64,000 nt of DNA. It comes from Diphasiastrum complanatum. Taxonomy: Eukaryota > Streptophyta > Lycopodiopsida > Lycopodiales > Lycopodiaceae. The stretch lies in NCBI GenBank assembly GCA_029204225.1, contig CM055094.1:69651751-69715750 (forward strand), written 5' to 3'. The translations under genes and the position numbers were made by a program. The notes beneath the pieces are model-generated. The model did no database searches. It saw only the letters and a program-made list of their open reading frames with translations, and had not been told where the DNA came from. Shown here piece by piece: positions 23,300 to 35,959 of this stretch. Within the stretch, counting starts at the first letter, position 1, and the number at the start of each line of letters is the position of its first letter.

Positions 23300-24720
23300 T
23301 TAGTAGTGATAACCTGCTGGCTCTGCCACAACATTAGGATTACATCGATAGAACTTTATAACATTTAAAACTGCATCAGGTACTAAAGATATGGTATGTT
23401 CGATAATTGATGTTGGAATACCCTTCAGATCTTGATAAGTCCATGCAAAGCAATCTTGATTCTTAATAAGTAACATTTGGAGTGCTTGATACTGTTCAAA
23501 AATAAGTTGTGATCCAACTTGTACAATCTTTTCTAGTTCTCCTAGTTCAGCAAGATTCATTGGCTGTGTCCTAATTGGGCCATCATAAACATCTTTTGAT
23601 TCTGGCACCTGTTCTTCGGGTTTACGATGTGCTTTAGGTAACATGATAACCACATCATCCAGTGTATAACCTTTAAAATGTTCGGGCATATCATGCTGGA
23701 CAACATCTGCTTGTTCTTTGTCGAAAGGATTTGTCTTGGATCTTTGCTTAGCCTTCTTGGCAGGAACTGATCGTGGAGGTGATGACTTTCGAGATGATGA
23801 TGTCTTGCTAGAACTCTAACTTGTAGAATTATCCTTGACTTTCCCTTTGTCTTTATCCAGTAAGGGTGGCACATTTTGTGAATCAATCTTTTGAGGAGGA
23901 TTTTTCCATTTCAGGACCATATTATAATATTGCTTGACTTGTTTCTTCATCATTGTTCCTGTGATCCGGTCTTACTTCAATATAACTGCTTTGGGTGGTT
24001 CTATTGTTGGTTCATCATGAACATACGCACTCCAAATCTGGTCGGATCCATATGATTTAGAGTCTGCTCATCAATAAGTTCTGCATTATCATCATAAGTC
24101 AAGGCATGACTCATAGGAATGAGGTCATCTTCAATCGGATCTGGTATAGATTTCGTTGATATCCAAGCTACATTCAACACATTCAATGGAAAAGTGATCG
24201 GTGTATCCAAGGTTTGATCCAATAATGAAATCTCGTTCAAATCTGACTGATTATCTTGTTGACACATATATCCTACTGTACAATCAATAGTTGCAAGAGC
24301 TTCATTCCAGTTGGCAGTATCCGTTTGAGAATCGTACTGAACTCCCAAATGTTTCTCTGGTCGGTCACAAGTATGATCCGTTGTTGAAGAACCATCATCC
24401 TCTTTTTGAACCACTGGTTTGATAGTCCAAGTTGCAGGATCAACTTTGACTGCATGTTCACGATTTTCAAAAGTGTTTTTTCCGATACCCCAGTTATGAA
24501 TTACTTGCGCAACTCGTAACCATGGACGTCCCAATAGGACTCGGTAGATATTCGGTGCATCTGTTAAGTCCATTACTACAAAATTAATGACGAATTATAC
24601 TCCCACAATTCTGACAGGTATATCTTCAACCATTCCTCACGGACGAACTATCATTTGATCAGCTAGCTTAATGGCAAAAGTCGCAGACTTGATCTTTGTA
24701 AGGCCCCATTTTGTACATAG
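23300..24720 (-). pseudogene. Ty3/gypsy protease-RT fragment
   Basis: The minus-strand frames at 24001-24573 and 23300-23689 show the gypsy protease tail (IPVRIVGV, then NIYRVLLGRPWLR) and, about 300 codons on, the segment leading into RT (DCFAWTYQDLKGIPTSIIEH). The DTGA-type active site and the RT palm are absent. Stops separate the pieces. The fragment abuts the gag end of Copia-5 at about 23,270-23,300, so one of them was cut by recombination or insertion. Confidence 0.75.
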
Positions 24721-25599
24721 CCTTGTAGAAATCAGGTTAACTCTTGAATCGCCATTTATCACAGACAGAGACTTGATTTAGAAAATCAAAAAAATTGGCG
24801 AAGGTTCCCTAGGAGAAGATTGGCTCAGCGAAGGTTCAACAGTGCTATTTTTGAGAAAAACTCTCTGATCAGGCTTTTCTGACAATTTCTATGGAAATAA
24901 CCTTCGCCAAACTCTCAAATTTACGCATAGATTCGCTGCCATGAGAGCAATAGTATAGTTCAGATTTCAACATGAATGGAAGATTCACATCTAGCTCTAA
25001 CATCCATTAACCCTAAGCATTAACACTACATCCACTAACACTAGATCCACAACAAGATAGCTTACTCTTTCTCTCTCTCCCTTTCTCCCTCATAAAAAAT
25101 ATAATAACATGCAATCCCAATAACAATCAAATCCAACAATTAGCAAAATCCAAAGAAGGCATGAGAGATGGAGGAAAAGTGATAGAGAGCAAGGACATTC
25201 ATAAATTTATTTCACAAGAGAACGAATCTACTTTATTGAAATGAAGAAATGAAACATGTGTAGGAACTCGAGTTGGTCTCTTCTTATAGTAGAGAGGTGG
25301 ACCCTGATCTCTGAATCCTATTGGTCCATTTCTGCCTCCCTAATTATTCAAATTCAAAAAAGAGTGGGAACCATCAAAATTGGAGGGAAACCCAACTTTA
25401 TTCACGAACTTGAAATTTAGGCCTTGAGACATTAAAAGTACCGCAAAAAGGCCTAAAGTCCTTTTATTGACTTTCAACTAATCAGAACTCTATGTGATCA
25501 TCGGGTTGGGCTTACACATGCAAGGTGCCAAATCCCCCTCACTTATTAACTAGGGTTAGGGGAGGAGGGCGTTGACCTTCATCAACTTATCGGTGAAGG
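24721..25599. other. Unassigned non-coding DNA
   Basis: About 0.9 kb after the gypsy fragment. A pyrimidine-rich stretch lies near 25068-25090. GCGAAGGTTC repeats twice near 24800. No LTR ends or genes are supportable. Confidence 0.35.
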
Positions 25600-26446
25600 A
25601 CATTATCCACATCAGTGATGTAGAGACACCAAGACAAGCCTGAGATGTACTAAAAGAGCAGTTCGAAACCATCAAGAATTATGTTTTTGAAGTCAAAATT
25701 GAATAGTGTCGTATGGAGCAAGGGGAGCACATTCAAACATATATGATTAGAATCAAGCCAATAAGAGACAAACTGCATTCCATAGGCGAGCGCATACATG
25801 ATGTTGAGTTGGTGCACACCGCATTGTGTGGCATTGGAGACTCTTATCAAATGTTTGTGAGCGGGACAACGTCAAGAGAAAGGCTACCAACCTTTGATGA
25901 GCTCATATGAATCTTGATGTCGGAGGAACAATGACGGGAAATGGTGAAAGCTCGTTCTCAAAACATTGATGATCAAGCACTTGTGGCATGCCAAAAGCAA
26001 GGCAAGGGCAAGGGCTAGAAGAAGTCTAAACAACAATTTTCCAAAACTCAAGAGGAAGAGGGGTCATCTAGCAAGAGCAAGAAGAAAGGCAAGTGCTTCT
26101 ATTGCGGCAAAAAGGGCCATTGGAAGTCCGAATGCCGAAAAAAATCTTCGGAATCGGGCAAGGGAAAATCAAAGCAAACAAGTAATCTTGTCGATGAAGG
26201 TGAGGTTGAAGACTCTAGCATCTTTATATTAGCATTGTCATCCAATCAAGATAATCAAGCTTGGTACATTGACTCGGGAGCCACAAGACACATGATAGGT
26301 AATAAAGAAGTAGCTTGAAAGAGTTGGATAATGGAACGTCTGTGTCACAAGCAAATGGTGATATGTGCAAGTCAAAGGGGATAGACAATGTTTCCATCCA
26401 ACTACATGATGGCAAAAGCATAATGATCAAGGAGGTACTTTATGTA
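25600..26446 (+). pseudogene. Copia gag-protease fragment
   Basis: The plus strand encodes the second half of a copia gag: EHIQTYMIRIKPIRDKL, ELVHTALCGIGDSYQ and RERLPTFDEL. A zinc knuckle follows in another frame near 26093 (CFYCGKKGHWKSEC, intact CX2CX4HX4C), then the protease start WYIDSGATRHM near 26264. Stops and frameshifts separate these blocks. An inverted R1 copy truncates it at about 26447. It belongs to neither the Copia-1 nor the Copia-5 lineage by gag sequence. Confidence 0.8.
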
Positions 26447-27115
26447 TATGCAACTTAAAAATTCAATTTTACATGCATTGATAGGCTCTCAACCTACATG
26501 ACACACCAACATCATCACTTAGCCAACCATAATCAAATAAAGATTGTCTATTTAATTCACAAAATCATTTTCTATATGTTTTTTTTTACTGTTATCATAT
26601 CTTTACTCATGCACACATTTTGAATTAGAGCTCAATCCTTGAGGTAAGAAAAGAAAAATAATCATTTTTTGATGGGTCCAAGACAACTAGGACTTGAAAA
26701 TAGATAACTACTAGGATCCAATGTAACAGAGTCACATATTAATTATTGAAAATATTTGTGACAATGCCATTGATATACCACAATGTTCTTGTTTTATTGC
26801 AAAACCATAGAAAGAATTCAAGGTTTTTCTAAACGTAATCTTAGTTTTCACTTTTTAATGAAGAGAATGTCGTTGGCTCCAACAACATAATCTGTGGGAG
26901 TCAAAAGTTTACAACAATTTTTTTTAAATATGCACCTTTTTGATGCCACAAGGTGCACATAAAAAAATTTACCTTTTTTTACATGCACCTTTTGCCCGAA
27001 AGCTGCATGTAAAAACAAATTACGGCAAGAACAACATTGAAAACAAAAAGTAAAAACAAAAGTTACGGCAGGGAAGGATGATATGCCTCCTCCCGCCATT
27101 ATGTTCTAGGGTGTC
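26447..27115 (-). repeat. Inverted copy of repeat R1
   Basis: Reverse complement of unit A about 900-1560, moderately diverged. Shared landmarks are CAACCTACATGACACACC, GATGGGTCCAAGACAACTAG and TTACGGCAAGAACAACATTG. It interrupts the copia protease fragment and is opposite in orientation to the copies in units A, B and C, so long inverted repeats exist at several spacings in the window. Confidence 0.75.
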
Positions 27116-28118
27116 CGCCATTGGGCTATCGCCCTCGAGGGACCTCCTTGGGTAGAATGCCCTTGCAGGGTGACCTCCCTCCCCCTCAGGTGAACGCCCT
27201 TCCTCCGAGGATTGCCCTTGGAGGGTGACCTTCCATACACTTTCATTTATCTTGGAAACATTATTTAATTACGAAAAAAGGTTTTCCTAATTGACATAGT
27301 AGCAGTTCACATGAACATCTGTTCATTTGAGTCATTTCTTGAAAATGGAATGAGTCAATATCCTTCTAACTACATAAAATGAAATGGATACTTTGTGTCT
27401 ATTCTGCTCACTTTTTGAACAAATTAAAAAGCAAAATGGGCATCTGGTTTTTTCAGAAAAAAATTGCCGCATGTTTCATCTTGTGCGTCAGGCGTCAAGC
27501 TGCCACGTGCTGGCTTGAGAGTGGTTAAAAAAAAGTCAAACTGCTCATTATGCTTCATAATCAGCATGTAGGAACTTTCAAAGTAATGGGGAACTTTCAA
27601 AGTATCCATTACGCAATGTGACGGCATAGGCCATTCTGCCTGGTTTTACTTTCTAAAATTTTTCTGCCCAACCCATTCCATACTACATAATGCTTATAAC
27701 GATTAACCGTGGCTTATCAACTCTCACAAGGAAATCAACGTTTTTAGAGTTACTAGTTAGTTATTATTATCTTCAAGCAGAAGTCACTATTAGAGATACA
27801 AAGATGATTAATTCTCTAACAACTACTTACTGCATGGAAGGCATGATAATCATAATCTCTCAATTAGAAGAGTTGGTGTATTTCCAGTTTATTTTCTTAA
27901 ATTCATCACAGTCAAGGCAAAGCGATGACTTCCATTCTTGAAAAAGCTGGCGTAGTCAGCCGTCAGAGGCAAGAGATAGCGCTGCAAACTGTTGCGGTAG
28001 TAAGTCTAAACTTCGGCATTCAAGTAACTATCAGACTCAAACAGTTTCTATAATTCAACATTAAGAGGACAAATTACGTTGCAAGTGGCTTGAGTTGATG
28101 AACTGTCTTGTGTAGGAA
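27116..28118. other. Region downstream of the germin-like gene
   Basis: This begins with a GC-richer block (27116-27240) with repeated CGCCCT/AGGGTGACC modules. The rest is AT-rich and without a supportable gene. GGAACTTTCAAAGTA occurs twice near 27570-27600. TTTATT at 27888-27893 would be an AATAAA polyadenylation signal for the minus-strand germin-like gene, about 225 bp past its stop, which is possible but unproven. Confidence 0.35.
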
Positions 28119-28802
28119 TCATTTGGAGCCCGAGAAAATTGCTTTCAAACGGTCTATTGTCTTCTGATCCAAGATCAAAAATGATTTCTGTAGCACTTCA
28201 TCCTTGATGTTTGAGCCAAACAAGGCACTCGAAATGGTTTGGAAACCAGGGCTCTGGCTGTTCAGAGCAACCACGGCTTGAGCGGGTGCATCTCCTACAT
28301 TGAGCTGAAAGTGAATGAGTCCTCTTGGAAAAATCATGACCTCACCTTTGCTGATGACCCTGGCAAATAGCTTGTTGTCAGCGGTGACAAAACCAGCGTA
28401 CAAAGTTCCTTTTACAACATAAATGATCTCGGATGCACGGGGGTGGGTGTGAGGTTGGATAATTCCTCCCTTTGCAAAATCAAGCTTGGCAAAGGATAAC
28501 CCAAGAGAGTTTAAGCCCGCAAACGTATCCACGTCAGCAAGAATAGCGCTGGCTCCGACACTGTTGTTAGTCTGGGGAGGAGCTGTGAGGCCATCAAAAA
28601 CGAAATCATCTGTTGTGACAGCGGCTGGTGTTTTGCAAGGGTAGCCGTTCAGGTATAGATCCTTGGTAAGATCAGCAACACAAAAGTCCTGTAAAGGATC
28701 CGCATCGGCGGCGTTGACATTGAGAGGCGCGAATTGTAACAGAAGCAAGGCCGGGAATACCAGCAGCCCTGCAAAAATGTTGAAGAAAGTAGAGTACTCC
28801 AT
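28119..28802 (-). CDS. Germin-like protein (secreted cupin)
   Basis: A 227-residue protein. A signal peptide covers about 1-31 (hydrophobic 8-24, cleavage likely after VNA). A conserved cysteine pair is C41/C56 (DFCVADL, GYPCK). Germin box 1 is QPHTHPRASEI, with metal ligands H118, H120 and E125. Box 2 is FPRGLIHFQLN, with the fourth ligand H164. N79 is a possible glycosylation site. The length and all four manganese ligands fit an intact family member. Family members are apoplastic hexamers, with oxalate oxidase or superoxide dismutase activity in some; which applies here cannot be told. The frame is open upstream to 29045, but the ATG at 28802 is preferred because it starts the signal peptide and lies about 145 bp below a TATA box that falls inside the extension. 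It has no intron and is the only clear host gene in the window. Confidence 0.93.
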   Translation of the reverse strand: MEYSTFFNIFAGLLVFPALLLLQFAPLNVNAADADPLQDFCVADLTKDLYLNGYPCKTPAAVTTDDFVFDGLTAPPQTNNSVGASAILADVDTFAGLNSLGLSFAKLDFAKGGIIQPHTHPRASEIIYVVKGTLYAGFVTADNKLFARVISKGEVMIFPRGLIHFQLNVGDAPAQAVVALNSQSPGFQTISSALFGSNIKDEVLQKSFLILDQKTIDRLKAIFSGSK

Positions 28803-28942
28803 GTTGTCTGAAATGAACTTTGTTGAAAATCTCAGCTTATACGACGTAAGATGGACTGAAACTATTCCAACAAGACAGATGCGTATGTCGCTGAACTGAG
28901 AGGTTGAGCGATGCCTATGTGAGATCGAGATCTGCGCAACAG

Positions 28943-28953
28943 ATATATAATAC
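28943..28953 (-). promoter_or_regulatory. TATA box of germin-like gene
   Basis: Read on the minus strand, TTATATATCT lies about 145 bp upstream of the chosen ATG, giving a 5' UTR of roughly 110 nt. No other TATA-like site lies closer. Confidence 0.5.
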
Positions 28954-29045
28954 AGTGGTGAAGATGGACGCTCCCGTAACGCCCAAGTAACTAGCTTCGA
29001 AGATAGATGAGAGGAATTTCCTACGCCTTTGCTGCATGCCTCCAA

Positions 29046-30505
29046 CGTAGTTGCGTGACAGAATTGAAGTCAATTATCGGTCGTATTTTGGAGATGAAGG
29101 CAGAGATGGTAGAGTTTCTAAGGTTTTAAAACTTGACTTTCAATGACAGGATTTTATATTGTTATCAAACTTGATGAAGTCTCAACCAAGGATAAATTCG
29201 AGCTCAAGAGATGTTTTGTTCAAGTTGAAAGACCTACGACTAAGTGGCAAAGCCAAAAACTTATGATGCTCAAATGTATAAGACTAAAATAGGCTGAATT
29301 TTTGTGTATAGAATATTTACAAAAGTTTAAAAGCACCAAGTAAAATTCCAATTTCAACAAACGTCCTCTAAATCTTCACCTAGTTTTTAGAATGGATTTT
29401 TTGTTTATTACACATAATTGGCATGTCAATATTTTGCAGAAACATGGAACTGTGATTGTTGGGCGAATTTTTCGTTGAGGGATTGGTCCCGTCGGAAGAT
29501 CCTCGACAAGGGGAAGGGACCACACCGCCCTTACGCAAGTGGTTAGGGTAACGCCGCATCCAATCCCGAGGGCCGTCATAGTCACCCCATACTCTCGGGT
29601 CAATGAGAATTTTTCAGGCTCTTAAAGGTATAACCACTAGAAGATGAATAACTGCTACTGATTGAAATGTCAGGTAATGTATGCTAGTGAGATAAATGGC
29701 TACTCAAGTTCACTACTCAGCTTCTTCATCTGGAAAGAAATGCTAGTGATGCTGATCTAAATCTTGAGTAGGATCTAACCGGACCTTGGGAGACCCTAAA
29801 CTAGAAACCACTCTAGTCTTAATAGGATCCAAACCTCTATGGGATGCTAGTAAGATTCGGAGGGATTCTAGAAGGGGGTCATGAGAGGCCCTCCTAAATC
29901 CATCCTACAAATTCAATCTACTATCTGTGACAAGCCCAACTGTTATATCTCAACATACTTTGGGAGTTTGGCTCCTGTGCCTATATGTGTCGTCATATTA
30001 TTAACTTCATCGATACTCTCAGACTGGGATTGGCATAATCGATCCTAACATATGGTTCTACATGGTCACGAGATGGGTCACTGAGAAACTCGAGGCACTT
30101 TCAATCAATTTGGGACATTGTTTTGATGTCGGATTTGGTTGCGTAGATGTGTCATATAGGCAAGATGTTGCTATAATGTTATCAAAACTTCTTAAAGACT
30201 CCTTTTGCATCATTGTGATCATCTTCAAAGTGATCACGTAGGGTATTATCATTACCAAAGGCACGGTGGTGTAGGGGAGCTTTTGCCTTGTTTTATGCCT
30301 AAAGTCTCTAGCTATTCTATGCTACTTAAATAATAAAGAGACGAGGAAGCAAAGCTATGCTAGGGTCTTTCTAAAAACCCAAAATTCTATCTAAGAGGTC
30401 GAGGTTGGTGAACAGAAGATCATATGGATAACTCTGTATGTTCTTACACAAGTTTTTCCCAATTGATGTGGACTTTCGTGTGATGATTAGTTTTGGAGTT
30501 TTACG
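29046..30505. other. Upstream/intergenic DNA, no gene recognised
   Basis: About 1.5 kb. A GC-richer patch at about 29460-29600 (GCAAGTGGTTAGGG, AATCCCGAGGG) looks faintly tRNA-derived but lacks a convincing B box. No ORF with a domain. Confidence 0.35.
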
Positions 30506-30591
30506 CGGTGCTTATTGGCTTCGTGAATAACAAACTTTAGTACTTCATCGGTGCTTATTGGCTTCGTGAATAACAAACTTTACTACTTCAT
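30506..30591. repeat. 43-bp direct tandem duplication
   Basis: CGGTGCTTATTGGCTTCGTG and the following AATAACAAACTTTA-TACTTCAT occur twice in a row with a 43-bp period and one base difference. No gene is associated. Confidence 0.9.
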
Positions 30592-30821
30592 CGGCTTGAA
30601 ATATCCACCACCTCTAAATGCTACTCTTAAATAAGCAGCTGCACAATGCTAACAATGGGTCCACCAAGCCAGAAAAGGATCACGTAGTGAAATTTGTTAT
30701 TAGTGAAATGTTGGTTCAATTTCAGAATCTATTTAATTGTCACAACAAAATGAAAGTAGTTTTGTCTAGTTCTTGCTCTATAGGACACGTGATAAAATAG
30801 GGAATGAAAGATGTAAGTTTT
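30592..30821. other. Unassigned DNA before unit B
   Basis: About 230 bp without recognisable content, ending at the LTR start of unit B. The ORF 30618-30800 has no domain. Confidence 0.3.
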
Positions 30822-31772
30822 TGGTTCTTGGCATGCACGGGTCCTGTTTTTGGTGTGGATACCTGTGAAGTGAATATATGAGAGTGAATTTGACGATGAT
30901 GCCTCACTCGAGGTTTTGCTATAATTGTGTTTAGATTGTTTGCACATTGATTGTTTACCTTTTGGCTTTAATTATTCTTAATTACTTTGATGATTATGTT
31001 CTGCTGCGTGTCAAATAGTTGAAGGTGCAGTGTTGAAAAGAGGTCATGAGACGATAGGAAGCAATTCAAAATAGTCAAAGTAAATAGACGACTTCATCGA
31101 GCGCAGCGGAATGAACCTTCTTTCCTGTGCATGACTATGCCTATCAATATTGAACAAAAAGGTAGTGATAGAAATCACGTTCACCCTTTAGCAACTAGCT
31201 TTGAAATTGCTAGCAACTAAGTGATTACGTAGTCAAACATAAAGCATTGAAATATCAGACAATTATTAGCTACAAAGTATTACACAGAGGAATACATACT
31301 GACATATACTGAACGCAATAAGAAAAAGAAATTGGATTGTCAATTGCTTTATCCAGTTGGCTGTGATGTGCTAGCATTCATCCATTTAGGACTTCTCTGA
31401 AATTCACTTGCTAATAAATTAATGCAAATCAGTGGCTTTAATTCCAAGCAAAATGTTAATGGTCTCTCTGTAGAAATGGACTGTTTATCTCATAGTTCAC
31501 ATTTTTCTCGAAAAATGCTACAAATGCGAAAGGCTTTACTAAAACTATTCTCTTAATATTTTAGGCACCCGACAAATGCGAAAAACCCGAAGTGTCCGAA
31601 GTCTTCGAAGTGGCCGAAGTATGTCATTGTGGCAGAAGCAACAATAATCAGCTATGAACCATTTCCGAATAGTTCTATAGACTATGTGAAAACACGAAGA
31701 AAACTGTAGATCTGGATAATCAGTTGGACGAAGATTAAAAATCAATTAGTTGATTAGTAAGAGAATAATCCA
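30822..31772 (-). repeat. Copia-6 3' LTR (unit B)
   Basis: The segment starts TGGTTCTTGG and ends AATAATCCA in plus orientation, so on minus it runs TGGATTATT...AAGAACCA. Next to it a purine tract (GACTGAGGGGGAG on minus, about 31776-31788) leads into the RNase H remnant, as expected for a 3' LTR. Unit C holds a matching 950-bp copy at 37389-38338. No 5' LTR is visible. Confidence 0.65.
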
Positions 31773-33260
31773 AGACTCCCCCTCAGTCTAAATCCATGAA
31801 TTCCTTGACCTTCAAACTTAGTTCTGCACAAAAATTTCCGTGTGCATCCAAGCTTAATGATTTGTTAAAAATATTTGTTGTCATATCTTGCATTCATCGA
31901 CAATCTTACAAATTAACCTCTTTTTCGAGTAATTTGCTTCTGACGTAGTGATACTTGATTTCAATGTGCTTACTCTTGGAATGAATCCTAGGGTTGGCCG
32001 ATAAGGCAATGGCACTTTGATTACCACAAAATAAAATTGTCGAAGCATGTTGATTTAGACCGATATATGAGAGTAATTTCCTCAACAAAATTGCTACCTT
32101 TGTAGCTTGAGAGAGTACGATATACTCTGATTCAGTGGAAGATAGAGTATCGATGATTGCTTATGAGTGTTCCATGAAATAGGACCATTGTTGAGGAAGA
32201 ATGTAAATCCAGAAGTGGATTCACGAGTATCTACATCTCCTTCCGAACTTGCATCTGTGTAACCATTGAGTAAATTGAGTGCAACTGCTCCATAACAAAT
32301 GCAAAAGTCCATAGTAGCTTAAAGCTATCTCAGAATTCTGACAAGAGCTTTCCAATGTGTTATATCAGGGTTAGTCATGAACTAAGTTAGGGAGCTTACT
32401 GCAAAGACTATGTCTGGTCTGGTACAGATCATGGCATGCATAAGAGATGCTATTATCGAATGATAAAGATACTCACGCATCTGCTCCTTTTCTTGAATTG
32501 TTTGAGGACTCTGGTCCTTCGACAATTTGAGACCTCGTTCCATTGGTGAGAAAGCTAACTTACAATTAACTAGAATATATCTGACTAACATATTGTAGAT
32601 GTACCTCTGTTGAGTAATATAAATAAACTTTCGATTTCTGTCTCTTTGGATTCGAATACCAAGGCAGAAATGAGCTTCGCCCAGATCGGTCATGTCGAAT
32701 TTGAAAGATAGCATTGTCTTAGCTTCTTTTATCACATCGATATTGTTGTTGAAAATTAGTGTGTCATCCACATACAAAGTGATAATAATAAGCTACACTG
32801 TTTTGAAGTAAACATTGGAACCTGACAAGCTTGGTGTGTAGCTGTGATCAATAAGAAAAGTATTGATTCTTTGAACCCATGCTCGAGCAGATTGCTTCAA
32901 GCCATAAAGTGCTTTATGGAGCTTACACACATGATTGTGTTGACCTTCGATATTGTAACCTTCAGGTTGCACCATGTAAATGTCTTCTTTGACAAATGCG
33001 TTAAGATATGTTGTCTGTACATCCATTTGATGTATTTCAAAATCTGTGGCAGCGGCAAATGATAGCAAAATTCTTATAGAAGAATGCTTAACTACTAGAC
33101 TAAAAGTCTCAGTATAATCGATGTAATGTATTTGAGAGAATTCTTTGGCACCAAGTTGAGCTTTTCTCCTATCAATGCTTCCGTAACGCCTTGTATTTGA
33201 TTTTGGATATCCATTTGAAAATCAACTACATTTCACTAGCAAGTAATTCACCAATTGTCC
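31773..33260 (-). pseudogene. Copia-6 RT/RNase H remnant (unit B)
   Basis: The minus-strand blocks are RT N-terminal part and LYGLKQSARAW (33068-32793), YVDDTLIFNNN through DLGEAHFCLGI and ICTRPDIVFAV (32777-32382), and RNase H with GYTDASSEGDVDTRESTSGF (32312-32094) and FCGNQSAIALSANPRIHSKSKH (32088-31906). Stops and frame changes separate the blocks. The fragment ends at the RT N-terminus against R1; integrase and gag are missing. Confidence 0.87.
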
Positions 33261-33329
33261 ATGTCTGGTTCTTGATAAGAGATAAATATTGTTTATCCAT
33301 AGCTTCTTTCCACAGATCGGAATTGTGTG

Positions 33330-34115
33330 CTTCTTCAATAGTCGTAAGGGCGGTGTCCGAACGCCCTTCCTAGGGCAGAGTGGCGCAAGGAGGCATCTAC
33401 TTCAGTGCCGTAATTTTTTTTTCACTTTTTTTTTCAATGTTGTTTTTGCCGTAATTTGTTTTACACACACCTTTCAGACGAAAGGTGCATGTAAAAAAAA
33501 GATAAATTTTTGTACATGCAGATTGCGACATCCGGAATGTGCATGTTTCATGTTTTTTGCCATAAACATTTTACTACCACAGATTCTGTTGTGGAAGGCA
33601 ACACCATTCTCTTAATTGAAAAGTTAAAACTAAGATTACGTCTAGAAAAACATTGAATTCTTTCTATAGTTTCTTAATTAAACAAGGACATTGTGTATAC
33701 CACAATGGCATTGTCAAAAATTTACTCAATTATATATATGTGACTATGCTAGATTGGATCCTCGTAATTATCTATTTTCAAGTCCTAGTTGTCTTCGACC
33801 CATCAAAAATTGATTATTTTTCTTTTTCTACCTCAAGGATTGAACTCTAATTCAAAATGTGTGCATGAGTAAAGATATGATAACAATATAAAAAAAAACA
33901 TATATAAAATGATTTTGTGAATGCAAATAAATAATCTTTATTTGATTATGGTTGGCTAAGTGATGATGTTGGTGTGTCGTGTAGGTTGAGGGACTATCAA
34001 TGCATGCAAAATAAAAAATTAAAAGTTGCAAATTTTTGCTATTGAGGCCTTGCATATGAAAGTGCATTTTAAGCATGGGCATGCATGCAATCAAAAGAGA
34101 GAGACGTGAATTGTT
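33330..34115. repeat. Dispersed repeat R1, unit B copy
   Basis: Matches 867-1640 nearly base for base, with scattered substitutions. Same position relative to the copia and LINE fragments as in A and C. Confidence 0.8.
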
Positions 34116-34389
34116 TTTTTCTCTCGAAAATCCAATTTTAGATTATAGACTAGTTTGTACAAAAATGCATGTTAAAAGCATAACTTAAAGAAGCCTAAGT
34201 TTATCAGCTTCTTTAAACAGGAATAGGGGAGAGATGACAAAATCACCAGTCCTAGATTCTCTACTATTAATATCTAACCATATGTTTCAAAGAGCAATGA
34301 CTCTAATACATTGCTAGAAATCATTAACATTTACATCATCAAAAGTGATATCGACATTCAGTAGTACATCTCATTTGTGGATGAATCTC

Positions 34390-35731
<1,342 letters not shown>

Positions 35732-35959
35732 ATTTCTGAAAATTGATCAAAGAGTTTGAAAAATCACAAGAGCAAGCTAACTCAAATAGAAGAAGAGAGG
35801 TAGACTGGCTAGTGGTGAAGGTCAATAATGCAGGCCCAATCGTTAGCAAAGATATGTGGGAACATCACGGAAGATGAAAGGATCAAAGGAGGGGAACGAA
35901 TTAAGCTTATGAAGATGGAAAATGAGTAGTTCTATAGCAATTACTGAAGAAACCAAGAG

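Noticed and set aside
29440-29610. Possible tRNA-derived SINE head (GCAAGTGGTTAGGG, AATCCCGAGGG)
   Set aside because: Box A only partly matches, box B is poor and too close, and no tail or second copy was seen.
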